From positions 1,813,543 to 1,877,542 of the forward strand of contig NW_003314278.1 of the NCBI RefSeq assembly GCF_000143415.4: 64,000 nt of DNA. Reading direction: 5' to 3'. Each line of letters starts with the position of its first letter. The stretch's first letter is position 1. Below the pieces are notes generated by a model. It was not told where the DNA came from. It did not search any database and saw only the letters and a list, made by a program, of their open reading frames with translations. A program made the position numbers and the translations under genes. This DNA comes from Selaginella moellendorffii. Lineage: Eukaryota; Streptophyta; Lycopodiopsida; Selaginellales; Selaginellaceae. Positions 21,514 to 34,384 of this stretch are shown one piece after another.

Positions 21514-22571
21514 TGTAGCATATGTGGTTTTCACCTTTATCTTATGGTGATTTACCATAAGATGACCACAAAGTGGGACCTAAACCCTTCATATCTAAGG
21601 ATAGCAGAGCAAAACTCAAGTTTAGGGCCTTAGACCATTGAATAAAAGAATAAAGCCAAACTCCTAACTACAGAGCCAAGGAGCGAAGGTATTAGAATAC
21701 AGTGCAACTCTCAATCATACAGCCTAAGGAGTGAAGGACCAAGAGCATGGAGTAATTTGGAAAAGTCTTAGAGCATCCAACATCCTAATGCCATGATTAA
21801 CATAAAAAAATGGAGCCAAACAAAGTCTAATGCTATTTTAGCATATTGGTAGCCTAACGCAAGGATATGGGTACTCCACCAATTAATATGGTGTGGAACT
21901 TGGGCTTAGATTTAAGCTGGATGTAAAACAAGATAGGCACACAAGCAAGAGTTGGACTATACCTTAGATTGGTTAGCCATTTCTGACCTACCCACTATCC
22001 CAACTATACATTAAAACCCCTAATATGCCTTCCCCTTGAGGAATGCATGTTTTGGGCTTTCACCTAGTCATCCTTAGTACTAGGAGTTAGTCTATCGGAC
22101 AAATTTGAAACTTACTAATTATGGAATGACATTAGATTGTGAAGTTGGACATGAGACTAACACCATTGTGTATAGTATAATCTCTACATTCCATAGATAT
22201 GCTAAATTAGCAATTCCATAAATAGTAATTGGGACTAAATAGGATTAACATAAAGGGTATGAAGGGTGTAGACACAGTAAATTATCATTTAGCAAATATT
22301 CATGGACCAATCTTAATATTGTGGGGGTTTTTGTCAAGTCAATGTAGGACAGAACAAATAAGAACTAACAAGCCAAAGACATTTAGGAATTTTTTCCTTA
22401 TGCTCGTTTGGCCAAGTATAGATGCTAAATCAAGTTTACTAACACTTGAACAAGAGGGACTGATAAAGGGTCTAGCAATACTGACCTCCTGCTATAGTGG
22501 CAGTAAGGAAAAAATATCTAAAAGAACTACCCGACAAGTAACTTTCAATACCCACAGTCACATTCATGATA
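21514..22571 (-). repeat. LTR-B copy B4 (minus orientation) inside element C
   Basis: Aligns over its length with the other LTR-B copies. It has TGTAGCATATGTGG at its left end, the conserved hairpin at 21538-21564, and the TACTGACCTCCTGC phrase near its right end. A primer-site-like CTTTGATACTAAA lies just left of it, as in B2, so it is the 5' LTR end of a truncated minus-strand element. Confidence 0.8.
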
Positions 22572-22599
22572 ATGTTAAGGCATTCGAAACTAAATGTGA

Positions 22600-23400
22600 T
22601 AATGCTCTAAGTAAGACTTCCTTATTAGATTGATTCAGGATTCCAACCTTTTCCAGTGATGGTGGTGTAGACTAATATCTAGCTTAGCTAGCCAATGTAA
22701 AGAAGTTCTTGGCTGTTAGAGAAACTCCAAATGTAAAAGTTTTAATGGGTATTTTAATGGTTTTGCATGATGCAGGTCTCAGTGGTGGAATTGGCTTGAG
22801 GAGTCTCATGTTATGGATAAGAAACCATCAGCATCTACTATGGATAAGTTTGAGGCTGCTTTCTTCTTACATTTTGGCCCTCACTATGATATAGAGATTG
22901 TTTGCACAAAACTTTAACATTTCTAGCAAGGGAAAATAATGCTCAGGAACTATATTGAGAAGATTACTCACTTGATTAGTTGTCTTCCAACAAAGAATTC
23001 AAATTAAAACAAGACTTACTTTATTGATGGTCTTTATAGTGAGAGCATGCAGCAACACTTGCATCATTCTCAACCTACAAAGAGTTTGGAGAAGCTTTTT
23101 GATGCGGCAAGTCTCACAAGTGTTCAAGGAGTCTTTTTATTGAGAATTATCATGATGATCGCCGTGGATACAAGGATGGGAACAAGCATCACAGGTTAAA
23201 GTTTGTGGTGGCTACTTCGGATGCAAAGGGGTCAAAGAAGTAATTCTTTGTGAAAAATTATAGAAAAGGTTGTCATCGTTGTAGCAAGTTTAAACACTAT
23301 AGGGCTGATTGTCTACAGTTAAAGAAAAAGCAATAGGGCAAAACGAATGGCCAATCTTTTACTGATAGTAAGTTAGATACTAAAAATTTGTAAATTTTGC
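22600..23400 (+). pseudogene. gag of element C (broken)
   Basis: A Gag-like region is read in several frames. A CCHC zinc knuckle (C-H-R-C-S-K-F-K-H-Y-R-A-D-C) lies at about 23270-23312 and is followed by a Lys-rich tail. Stops interrupt it. Confidence 0.7.
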
Positions 23401-23447
23401 AGTGTGAGGATGATGTGGACAATAATTTCGATTGAAGGAAAAAGCTT

Positions 23448-26400
23448 TTGATCGTTGCTTGTCAACTTAATTGTATGTGGAATAAAATGGAGCTCAAAGA
23501 CACTCGTGCATCAACTTTAATGCTGGAGGGTGTGTTCTGTGGCGGTCCAATATGGATTTTATTGGATAGTGGGAGCGATAACAACTTTATTTCGGCAAAG
23601 TTTATTGAGGAGCATAGTCTGGTGATACAAAGAGTTTTTCTATACACAATAGAAGGTGTAATTACCTTTGCTCAGCATTTTGATGCTTGTGTAGAGGGGT
23701 TGGAAGTGTTAATTAGCAAAATCATACATGTGGAGACTTTTTATCTCATGGATATCCATCGTGTGGATCTCATTCTTGGGATGCCATGGTTGGTGAAAGT
23801 GGATCTAAAGATTAAATGGAGTATTAAACATATCTCGCTAGAATATAGTGGCATTTAAGATGTGTGGTTTAGAGAGGGAGTTTAGCCTCCAGTTGTTATG
23901 CTCTCTATATCTTTGAAGTGGGCTTGTTGTAATAGATAAACACTTTTGAGTTGTTATTTATTTGACTTGGGGGACCAAGACATATGTGGGGGAGAGATAG
24001 CAGTATGGGTTATACTTGTAGAGTTTTTTAATCTTTTTCCATTTGAATTTCCTCATGGATTGCCTCCATTACGAGGTGTAGAGTATGGGATTACATTGGA
24101 GCAAAGGACATGGCCAATTTATTAGCGTCCATTTTAATTGAGTTATGTGGAGGAGCAACAAGTTCAACAACAAATTAAAGAGTTACCCAAGTAAGTTTCC
24201 ATTTAGTGCTTTGTTCTTGCTCGTGAAAAAGAAAGATTGTTCAATGTGGATATGTATTAACTATTGTGCCTTGAACAAAAAGATAGTGAAGGATAAGATG
24301 TTGATGCCATGTGTGGATGATATTTTAGATAAGTTTGGTAAAGCATGAGTGTTTACCAAGATTGTGGATATCATTAGATTGCAATAGATGATATATCTAT
24401 TTCCAAGACAGTATTCAACACAAGCTTTGGGTATTTTGAGTTTACAATTATGCCATTTGGTTTGACGAATGCCTCAACCATATTTACTTGGTTGATGACA
24501 GAGGTATTTGGGCATTATCTTCATGAGTTTATGGAGATTTTCTTGATATTTTTGTTTTTTACAAGAATATAGAAGAGTATAAGGTGCATTTGCACAAAGT
24601 TCTTTTATTAGTATATGACAGAAAATTTTATGCAAAGAAGATCAAATATAAGTTCGCAAAGTCAAAGGTGGAATATCTAGGCCATATTTTTAATATCTAA
24701 GGGTGTCAAGACAGATCCAAGGAAGGTGGCTATAGTGGAGACTAGCCTACACTGATTTTAGTGGCTGATTTACATGGTATGACATGATGTTTTTAGCATA
24801 AGTTTGCAAAGGTGGTTATTCTTTTGATAGAGTTGTTGCACAAGAACTTGCTATTCAAATGGAAGAAGCCACATGAAGATAGTTTTGTGGCATTGAAATG
24901 GTTGTTGAGCGAGGCTCTAGTGCTTTGCATTATTGATCCATCAAAACCAAGGTAACGTGTGATAGAAGTGGTTATATATTGGGAGGAATTCTCATGCAAA
25001 AGGGATAATCTATTGCTTATGAGAGTCAAACCTTGAATCCAGTAGAGCAACACTATTTTATATATAATAAAGAGTTACTTTCCATTATTCATGCTTTATA
25101 GACATGGTAGAACTATAATAAATCATAAACCTTTTATGTGTCTTTTCACATAGAAGGAGTTGAACATTAAGCAAGCTCATTAAGTGGTTAAACTCATAGA
25201 GTTTGGGGAGTTTTTTTTTTAGCATCATTTGGGAAAATCGAATGTGGTGGTAGATGCTTTATTTCATGTTTGTCATGTGACGGCATTACAAGTATGGTTT
25301 TGTCATCATTTAAGTAATATCGTTAGTGAGTTTAGGCAGTTAGTTGAGCGTGCTTAGGCTCAAAATGCTAAGTCTCTTTGCAGGCTTAGATGGAAGCCCT
25401 TTCTCATTGGTGGATGGGATTCTTTATTACAATGGCTATATATATTTACCACGGATGGATGCATTAATTACTCAAGTTTTATTTTACTATCATAATCGTT
25501 TAAAAGTTTGTTATTTTGGGGGGAAGAAGATGTATGAGTTAATTAAGTGTAATTTTTATTAAAGGAATATGAAAGTTAATAGCCTCAAATTTTGTAAATC
25601 ATTCTAGCTTTGTTAGCAAGTAAAGGTGCTATAAAAGAAGCCAAGAGGGCTTTTGCAACCTTTACTTATTCCTTAGAGCCATTGGTGTAGTATTTTTATG
25701 GACTTCATCATTTGTTTTCTATGAACATAAATGTAAAAGGAGCAAATATAGGTTATGGTGGATAGTTTGACAAAGTATGTGTAGTTGTTGACTCTTCAAA
25801 AGACTGTTACTATCTCAAACTTGGCTACAGTCTATTTAAAGAAGGTTTCTTCCTAATTTTAGTTTGCTGAGGATATCATTAGTGATCAAGATTCAAAGTT
25901 CATTAGTGGATTTTGGAAAGCTTTGCAAAGGCTATACAAGTGATTTTAAAACTCTCAAGTGGAAATCATCCTCAAATAGATGGGCAAACAAAATGTGTGA
26001 ATTAGGTGGTAAAAGATATGTTATATTGTAGCATTGGTCAAAGGCAAAGATAGTGGATCTATGATCTCATCATTATGCGAGTGATCTTTTTGTCAAGTGA
26101 GCCTTGGTGCCTTTACAGAATGGGAAGAGTGACAAACACTCTCATCAATATGTTGGTCTATATGAAGTGCTAGAGCATATTGGTAAGGCGGTTTATTAAT
26201 TGCACTACTAGTTGGGGTGAAAATTCATTTGGTATTTTATATCAATCAGTTGAAAAGTATACTATCTTGGAGTGAAGGGCCCAATGCTTTCTCGACGTAT
26301 ATAGCTATAGAAGATGGACCAAGAGTTTGAGCAAGGTTTCCCAAAAAGGGTGATCACCAATATAACTATTCCTTGGGACAAAGACTTTGTTGGTGGGAAA
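23448..26400 (+). pseudogene. pol of element C (broken)
   Basis: Retropepsin-like protease is read from 23448 with ILLDSGSDNNFIS near 23555-23595 and LILGMPWL near 23770. RT follows (FLLVKKKD and C-I-N-Y-x-x-L-N-K near 24215-24290, MPFGLTNAS near 24450-24475), then RNase H pieces near 24950-25080 and integrase/chromo-like sequence to 26400. Many stops and frame changes are present, so no protein is expected. Confidence 0.75.
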
Positions 26401-26703
26401 GAATTATTAGATGTTAGTTTTGACCACGTGGTCAACATGGGTCAAAGAGAAGTTCGAGGGTATATTAAGGTATGTTAGGGTAAGGAACTTAATCTACCTT
26501 AGGGCTCATAGTGGAGTGACAGTGTGGTGGAGCTTTTGAGGTAGCTCGGGGGTGGTTAAATGGTGAGGAACATTAAAAAGAAGTATAACATAGTCTAGGG
26601 AGACTAGATCTTTATTTTTGTGCTAAATTATAATAGGTGGGGAGTTAAGGTACCCATATTAGGCTATAATGCTATGGTGTTTATCCCTGGATCCCAAAGT
26701 AAG

Positions 26704-27847
26704 TGTCGCGAATGTGACTTCGGGTATCAAAAGTTACCTGTCGGTCAATCTTTATGGACACTCTTACCTTACTGCCACAATGGCAGGAGGTCGGTATTAC
26801 TGGTTCCCTTTATTAGCCTCTCTTGTTCAAGTGTTAGTAAATTAGACTTTGCATTTGTACTTGGCCGGATGAGCATAAAGAAGGAATTCCTAAGTGTCTA
26901 TTTAGCTGAGCATATTTAGCCTAGCTTGTTAGTTCTCTTTTGCTCTGTCTTGCACTGGCTTGACAAAAACCCTCGTGTATTGAGATTAGTCCCTCAATAT
27001 TGCTACATGATAACTTACCGTGTTTACCAAACACCCTCGCTATCATGCCCTTTGTGTTAGTCTCATTTCGGTCCCAAATGCTATTTATGGAAAGTTTCTA
27101 GATTTGCTCATTTGGCATATCTACGGAATGTAGAGATTGTCCTAAACACAATGGTGTTTGTCCCGTATCCAAATTTGCAACCTAGTGCCATTCCATATTT
27201 AGTAAGTTTCGAGTTTGTCCCAAAGACTAACTCCTGATACTAAGGGAGGCTTGGGGTGAAAGCCCAAAGCGTGTGTTCCTCAAGAGGGGGGCTATGGGGG
27301 GTTCCAAATGTATAGTAGGGATAGTGGGTAGGTCGGGCATGGCTAACCAACTTGAGGCATAGTCTAGCTCCCACTTGCGTGCCTGTCCTTGTTCTGCGTC
27401 TGGCTTGGGTCTAAGCCCAAGCTCCACACTATGCTAGCTGGTGGAGTACCTATATCTTCGCGTTAGGCCACTGGTATGCTGAAATAGCACCAAACTCCAT
27501 TTAGCTCCATTTTGCGTGCTAATCCTGGCATTGGGATGCTGGTTACTCTAGGACTATTCCAAGTTGCTCTGGGCTCCTGTCCCTTTGCTCCTTGGGCTGT
27601 AGGCTCGAGAGTTGCTCCGTGGTTCAGTTCCGTCACTCCTTGGCTCCATGCTTGGGAGTTTGGCACCGTTCCTTCGTTTAGTGGCCCAAGGCCCTAAACC
27701 TCAGGTTCTGCACCACGTTCCTTTGGACACGTGGCATGTGACATGTGGCATCCGTCATGTGGCACAAAGAGGGTTTAGGTTCCGCTTCGTGGTGTTATCC
27801 TATGGTAAATCACCATAGGATAAAGGGTCAAAACCATATGCGTTACA
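26704..27847 (+). repeat. LTR-B copy B1 (5' LTR)
   Basis: A 1144-bp repeat from TGTCGCGAATG to ATGCGTTACA. Immediately after it (27848 on) is TTTGGTATTAGAG, a near match to the initiator tRNA-Met primer site, so this is a 5' LTR in plus orientation. It contains the 11-bp-stem hairpin near its 3' end (27795-27823) and a G-run near 27285. Confidence 0.88.
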
Positions 27848-30800
27848 TTTGGTATTAGAGAATGAGTTTCGGCGAGTACTATCCAATGAGATTGGGCAAC
27901 TAGTCTTGTTGCATACGCAGAGATGAAAATGATGATCCGAGTGGGTTCACGTTTGGGTGCAAAGACTTCACATTGGTTACTTGGGTATGGATTTTATTAC
28001 CGTTTTGTACCATATTCTGTGAGCTTGCTCTTGGGCTTATAAGATGACTGAGATGCTCTGTTAGCACGAGTTTGCACTTGGGCTCATGAATGAGGCACAT
28101 TAGCAACTTGAGGTTATACTTTGAGTTGGCAGGATTAATGTTAGCCTATCGGTGGTTCCATGAGTTGTTTCATGTACCATGGTTGAAAGTAAACCTTTCC
28201 TTGGGTTTGCTATGAGTGGCAAACAGGCTGGTCCATAACTGTTTAGCACGGCACTAGTAGATCCTTCCTAGGCATGATTACAAGTGGATTAATCAAGACT
28301 GTAGAGATGAGTCTATTGATTCAAGTAATCATTACCGTGCTCTCTCATAAACTTTTCTTGGATTGGATTAAAGGTAGTGCGAATGCAAGCTTGAGGTTTA
28401 GTCAAAGTAGAGACCAAAAAGAGAGTTATCAGGGACGAAGGATCAAATATGTAAATCATTTTCTCTTCTTGAAGAAATGATTTACAACGAAGTGTTAACT
28501 CTTTACTCATGTTCACATTATGCAATCAAGAGTCCCTACCTTGATGCATGTTGGAAGTGAGGTCTTACAAATAGTGAGTTATGGGATGGATAGTGGTGAA
28601 ACGCTAAACTATTTTGTGTAGGCTCACTATTAAAGACTTGGGTTGCAATGCTCAATTCTTTTCCGAGGAACCTTACTATTGCTCTTTGAGTAGCTTGTTG
28701 TTGGATTAGTGTTGAGTTTGGTCAGATAGAGAGTGGCATGAGCTTGTCCGTGTTGTGAACAAAAATTAGTGGTGTTAAGTGTTGTAAGTCTCTATTGGTG
28801 GAGTGTGGCATTTATGTTGCATTTTGTCGAGTCGAGTTGACACTTGATACTCACATAAACCTTTGTAGTAGTGCAATGTGCATTGCTTATGGTGTTGCTC
28901 AATTGATGATCAAGTCATTGTGATACTTATATCATATCCATGTGATAATGAGCAATGTATTTATGAAGTGCTTGGTTAAACGATGATCAACCCCAAAGTG
29001 GTTGATAGTGAAGTTAGTTTACTTACACATAGTAGCATTGTAGTAGCTTTGACTGGATTCTCAGTGGTGGTCCATTATGCTAAGCTTAAGTTGGTTCCTT
29101 GTTCCTTGAGAGTTTGCCTATAAGGTGTTGAAAAGGGTTGTAACATTCATTTGCTATAGCTCGTCGGTTGATTCGTTAGCACTTGGAGTAGATTGTTGGA
29201 TGGAAAAGATGTGTAGTTGGGGCATTGACATTACTAGCACTTGTGTTAGTGGAAGTGGCATTGTTATTTCAAGTGATGAGGAATTTTCCTTGGATCTTGA
29301 TTTTCCATGTCATTTTTCTTGTTAGTGTTTTGGCTTTACATTGGATCTTGAAGGTGATTGAAGAAGAGTGTTAGTGCAATATGGATATCTGAAGATGTAG
29401 TCTTCGTGATCAAGCCTTGGATGTTCATTTTGCACTTTGCGGATGTCGGTGTTAGATATCGGTTATATGGGCAAAGATGTTTGATGCTTAAACATACTAT
29501 TGGGTCATGAGAATTTGTGTTGAGGTGAACTTATGTGAAGTAGTAGGTAGGAGGAAGTTGATTGAGTTTTGAAAGTTTGTATTCCTAAATTGAGAGTCAT
29601 TCTTTCTCTAGGATGGAAAATTTTTCACAAATTTTCTTAGACTTTTCCAATGGCTGATCTATTGATCATTTTGTCCAAAAACCATTCCATTTTCATAAGC
29701 CAGTACAAACTAGTGAAAGGGTTGGAGTTGACCTCGGTTGGCTTAGATCTTAGTAGGTAGTTTGTATGATGCAACCCGAAAGGGATGCTAACTATTGGGG
29801 TTAAAACAATTAAGTTGGATAAAGTATGAAGTTGGTATAAAAAAGTGGCTGTTGCACTTTTCTAAGAAGGGTGACCCTTGTACCTTTCTTTTGTAGCATT
29901 GTGCTCGGTGGCAAGTTGCACCTTGCATTTTGTGAAGACTTTATGAAAGTAGTGAGCTCTCACTGATCTTGACTTGGTCTTGGTGGCTTTGTGCCTTGGC
30001 TGAGGATGGTGATGTCCAACTTAGTTGTTCAAGGTTGAGATGTTGGTACCTGTACTATAGCTTTGTCTAAGAGGAGGTTGTGTACCGATATGAGTCCATC
30101 TTATGGTCTTCACTTTAGTTTCGACTAAGTGTTGATTGTATAGCTAGCCTCTTCAAGACATGTTCAGAGCTAGTGGCTAAATGTTTTAGTGAGCTTATTG
30201 CGGTTGAGTTGGATTCAAGTGGTCATTGAGTTTGTGCTTGTCTATGAACTTTTATCTCGTACCTAGGGTATCACGTTCATGTTGGACAAATATATAACTT
30301 GATGACAAGAGTTGGTGTTTGGGTCTTGTGAAGGCAAGTTAAGGAGTGATTGTTAGTTGCTTTGCGACTAGTGATTCCTTATAGACTTCGTCAAGGACTA
30401 TTGACACTTGTTTTGCTCAATGATGATTTAGCAATGATGGGCTTGCTTTACCGGATGGTGTTGCGGAGGATTGTGTTGTTAGACTTACATGAGTTTTTTT
30501 CATGTTGGCATGTCGACTCTACCTCTTTCAATATCATTTGGTTACATTTAGTTTGTAGTGGTGGATTTCATTGAGTTGTGGATGTGGTGAATCACTCCTT
30601 AATGATGTGTTATCTGAAACTGAGTATTGTTGAAGGATTAGTCTTGGATATTGACTAAAGTATTTTCGACTTTGGTTAGCTTGGTTGCTGGAGCGCTTTG
30701 GGTGGTGATTCACTCTTGCTTTCTTCTGGCTTTGTTCTGATGTTGATGGCATTGAAGTGATGCTCTATCATTGATATTATTGGTATTGGGATTCAAGTGA

Positions 30801-32581
30801 AATGAGATGTCTCTCTGTTGAATTGATATTAAGTTTCATTAGTCTCGATGCAAATAGCGTTGATGATTTGGTTATAACTTTATATTATTCGCATTTGTGT
30901 ATTTGTTAGTTAGCAATTATATTGACGTTCAAATGAACTGAGTGGCAAGTTGAGTAAGTTGTGTTCTAGACGAGATTGTTTAGTAGAGCTTATCCTTGAA
31001 AAGTGATTTAATTGTGAACTATGCTAACTTTACGAGAGGAAGAATTAGTGCTCAATATTAAACTATTTGAGTCTTTATTGGATTTGAGTTCGGGATATAT
31101 CAATCATAGCTCCGTTATGCTTAGGTTTTGGATCGATGCAAAAATGCTCTTCATTAGCTTTGGCATTATGAAGTTTGGCTTATAGATGTGTTGAGGAAGA
31201 CATTGTGGGTTGCACCATGATTTCTTCTTTAGTATTGAAGTTAGTTCATGCGAGACTTGTGATCATTGTTAGGCAAGACTTAGCTATAAGCTTTTTCAAG
31301 CTTTTGGTTCCTTGAGTTTTGTGCTCATTATTCCATTTGTTAGAAGTTGTTGGGGAAGGCATTTTGGCTCCTAGTTTCAATGTTGAAGTTAGTATTTGCA
31401 TCTAACAATCATTGGTGATGATTGACTATCATCTGGGATAATTAATTATCCTTGTCAAAGGTTTTGTTTGATTATTGTTGATATAGAATGATTTGTCATT
31501 CTTCGGGATGGTGGATTCTTTCTTCAACGATGATTATGCATCACTGCATTGGGATGAATGATGATCTTTCATGATAGTTAGTTTTTCTCTTTGATGGCTT
31601 TTGGCTTTTCGCAATATCACATGTTCTTTGTGGTTTGCTCTGGATTGGTCTCATGGGTTTGAGACATCAGTGAGATGTTGCTGACACTTGCTTTAAGCAA
31701 CTCTGGTTCCTTGGTATTGTTGACCGGGATCTATTCAAATTAGTTAGTGCAATGGTTGATATGAACAAGCGTTTGTTTGCTTTGCAACATTCATTTTGTT
31801 CTATTGATTATTGCTCGAGTTAGTTCTCATAGATTATGATGTTATTTCCTTCGGGTGATACATTCGCAAGCATTGTGCTTGTTAGTCAATGATACTTTGT
31901 ATTCTTTGAGTTGTGTTTTGTGAGTTATTTGGCATCTGCCATTTTTGGTAGTTAAGTTTCATTATTGAGTTTCCTTGATGATCTATTTGCTATTGAATTT
32001 TGTTGGATGGTGATTCTTATGTGTACCAATTATGATGATCTTGGTGGTTCTTATACTCAAATACTGGTTTATTGGATGATAACTTACTTGGAATACTTTT
32101 GTGTTCTAATCTAAGATATATTCACTGATACTTACGTCTCTAAGATATCATTGTCTATGACTTTGATATTGTACAATATATTAATCTTTGAGTTTGGGCC
32201 AGTATAGGCAGATTGGCTTCGGCACTTCGTGTGCATAGTGAAATCTCTAGTCGGGTAGTTACTGTCAATTGGTCACATAACCCGCCTCTCTATCGATGTT
32301 CCTTATTCCGTTGAAAGGGCGTGACCATGTAAACAACTCTAACTGCCTGTTTACAGTAGTTTATCTAAACCTTACCGACAGGTTTGGTTTCTTTGCTCAG
32401 GAGGGTTGGGGCCTTTAGCTTCTCTCTCTATGTCCCTATGGACAAGGGCGTATCACACTTTTGTAGCTGGGTGACACCCAGAGCAGCAAGGGTGGCTGAC
32501 TCTGTTAGTCATTTCCTTGTCGGTGACGGCCGGAAGGTGTTTGAGTTGGTAGCGCATCCGCGTTAGACAAAGAGGTTACCT
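27848..32581 (+). mobile_element. Internal region of LTR-B element B1, no coding capacity seen (LARD-like)
   Basis: This 4.7-kb internal region follows the primer site. No Gag, protease, RT, RNase H or integrase motif was found on either strand; frames are short and unrelated to known proteins. The part 27848-29740 is shared with the minus-strand copy B2 (52841 down to 50955). Long non-coding internal regions between good LTRs are the mark of LARD-type non-autonomous retrotransposons. A solo LTR-A interrupts it at 32587. Confidence 0.7.
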
Positions 32582-32586
32582 CCTAA

Positions 32587-34264
32587 TGTAAGCGACTAAA
32601 TTTTCCATTCTACTTTAGTCACTTAACCACACCTCTAACCACTTGGAGGAGTCTCATTCACAACCTCCTTAAGTCCAATTCAAGACTTGGGACTTGCTAG
32701 TCCCGAGAATGGCATCCATGCCACTCAACCCTTGCACTTGGTCCAACTGCTCCACGTGTCCAGTCCCAAGAGCGACACCCAAAGGTACCACAGACATAGC
32801 AGCCTGTTACGCTAAGGCCATGCCTGTTCACCTTTGCCGCACTGGTGGCCCAATACCACTTGCATCACAATCCCGTCTCTCCAAAACTAGGCCGTCTGTC
32901 CATGAGTGGTCATCCCAGATCCACTCTTTAGCATCCTTAGGGTGCCCACAGACATGGGGAATAACCTTCCCCAAAACCCCTTTGTCAGTTCCTGCCAAGT
33001 CTCTTTTTCATCCATAGCCATGTTCACCAACACTGCCACTAGATCAAGGCCCGCAGGCCCGGCCACTAAGTCCCATTGTCCTCTGGGACTTCCTCACCAT
33101 GTGACCGTATCTGTAATCACTACACTAGAGGATTGCTCCTCCTCCTTTCCCCCACTTGGGACTTCGAGACAACATTTCGGAACACTGTGGCCCTACGTGA
33201 GCCCCATGGGTACTCTCCCTACCTTCCACCTTTAGGTGCTCTAGCCATGGGCTTAGAGCAAGGTTCCGTTGAGCTACACCAGGTATCTAAGTAGGTAGTG
33301 CCACCCACACTTGGACTGGGAGCATCAGTCAGTCAATCTCCCGGGGGAACTAGAGCCGGCTCTTGAACACTTCACCAAGCTACCCCGCTTGTCGGTCTAT
33401 ATTCACTCTAGTCTTGGACTTCCCAGTGGTCAGTTCATCACCCAACACTGGGTCTGGCCTTCTTGGGCCAAATTAGCCTTTCCTGGCCAAACTGGCTCCA
33501 TTGTAGTCCTCCCTCTACTATACTTTTAGAGCTCACCAAACCCCCCAGGGTTTGGGAGACGAACGTTCATCACCCTCTCAGACTCGAACTCGGACTTGGA
33601 CTTGGGCTCGGGCTCGGGCTCGAACTCGGACTCGGACTCGAGCTCGGGCTCGAACTCGGGCTCAGTCTCGGCCTCGGCCTTAGTCCCGGTCTCAATCCCG
33701 GTCTCGGTCTTGGTCTCGGTCTCGGTCCCGGTCTCAGTCTCAGTTTTGGTCTCGGTCTTGACCTCAAACTCCATCTCGGGTCCTTCTCGGACTCCATCTC
33801 GGATTCCATCTCAGGTCCATCTCGGACTCAATCTCGGACTCCGTCTTGGTCCATCTCGGACTCCGTCTTGGTCCATCTCGGACTCCATCTCGAGTCCATC
33901 TCGGACTCCATCTCGGGTCCATCTCGGACTCCATCTCGGGTCCATCTTGGACTCCATCTCGGGTCTTTCTCAGACTCCATCTTGGACCCCAACTCGGGTC
34001 CATCTCAGACTCCATCTTGGGTCCATCTCGGACACTTCCACATGTCATGTGTTGGTCCTTTTGGGTCCCTTTTTGGAGCTTTGCTTATTCCTCGCTTCAT
34101 GCTCGTTCTTTGAGCACTCCATTGGGAGTTCCACTCTTGCTCTCGACCTTTCAAGTCGGAGCCTTTTAGTCCAAACGTGTTACGCTGGTTTGGCTTTTGC
34201 TTTGGCCACTACCACGTGGCACCCTTTCGGCTCTACTTTGGGGCTTAGGGATTTGTGTCTCACA
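32587..34264 (-). mobile_element. Solo LTR-A, copy a, with target duplication CCTAA
   Basis: The repeat has TG...CA ends (read on the minus strand, TGTGAGACAC to CGCTTACA) and is flanked by CCTAA at 32582-32586 and 34265-34269. No internal region is attached, so it is the product of LTR-LTR recombination. It interrupts the LTR-B element B1. Its middle (about 33579-34035) is the hexanucleotide-type array described separately. Confidence 0.92.
33579..34035. repeat. Hexamer/15-mer array inside LTR-A copy a
   Basis: TCGGGC/TCGGAC hexamers pass into TCCATCTCGGACTCC-type 15-mers. Long frames of Gly-Leu, Ser-Asp or Glu-Ser repeats on both strands come from this array and are not genes. Confidence 0.9.
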
Positions 34265-34384
34265 CCTAACTCATTTAAGTTGGTGCATTTCTCACATAGT
34301 GTGAATACCGTGAACTTTTTCTAGAGTTGTTTCCGTGGCGGTATTCTAGACTCGAGTGTGTATCGACGAGGACGTTGATCTTGC

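Larger units (their letters stand above)
21100..26620 (+). mobile_element. Ty3-type LTR retrotransposon C, decayed
   Basis: Two related stretches, about 21110-21300 and 26425-26610, carry the shared phrases TTTTGACCAC, ATGTTAGGGTAAGGAA and AACATAGT, and are the LTR parts. A tRNA-iMet-like primer site (TAGTATTAGAGG) follows the left one at 21302. The body holds Gag, a CCHC knuckle, aspartic protease, RT and integrase remnants on the plus strand. The gag region is split by an LTR-B insertion at 21514-22571. The left LTR replaces the end of PPR copy 2. Confidence 0.78.

Noticed and set aside
32500-32575. Possible tRNA gene (GAGTTGGTAGCGCATCC)
   Set aside because: A D-loop-like phrase only; no acceptor stem, anticodon arm or T arm can be folded around it.
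33463-34324. Frames of 216-242 codons on plus over LTR-A copy a
   Set aside because: Same array artefact; no conservation of frame between copies.
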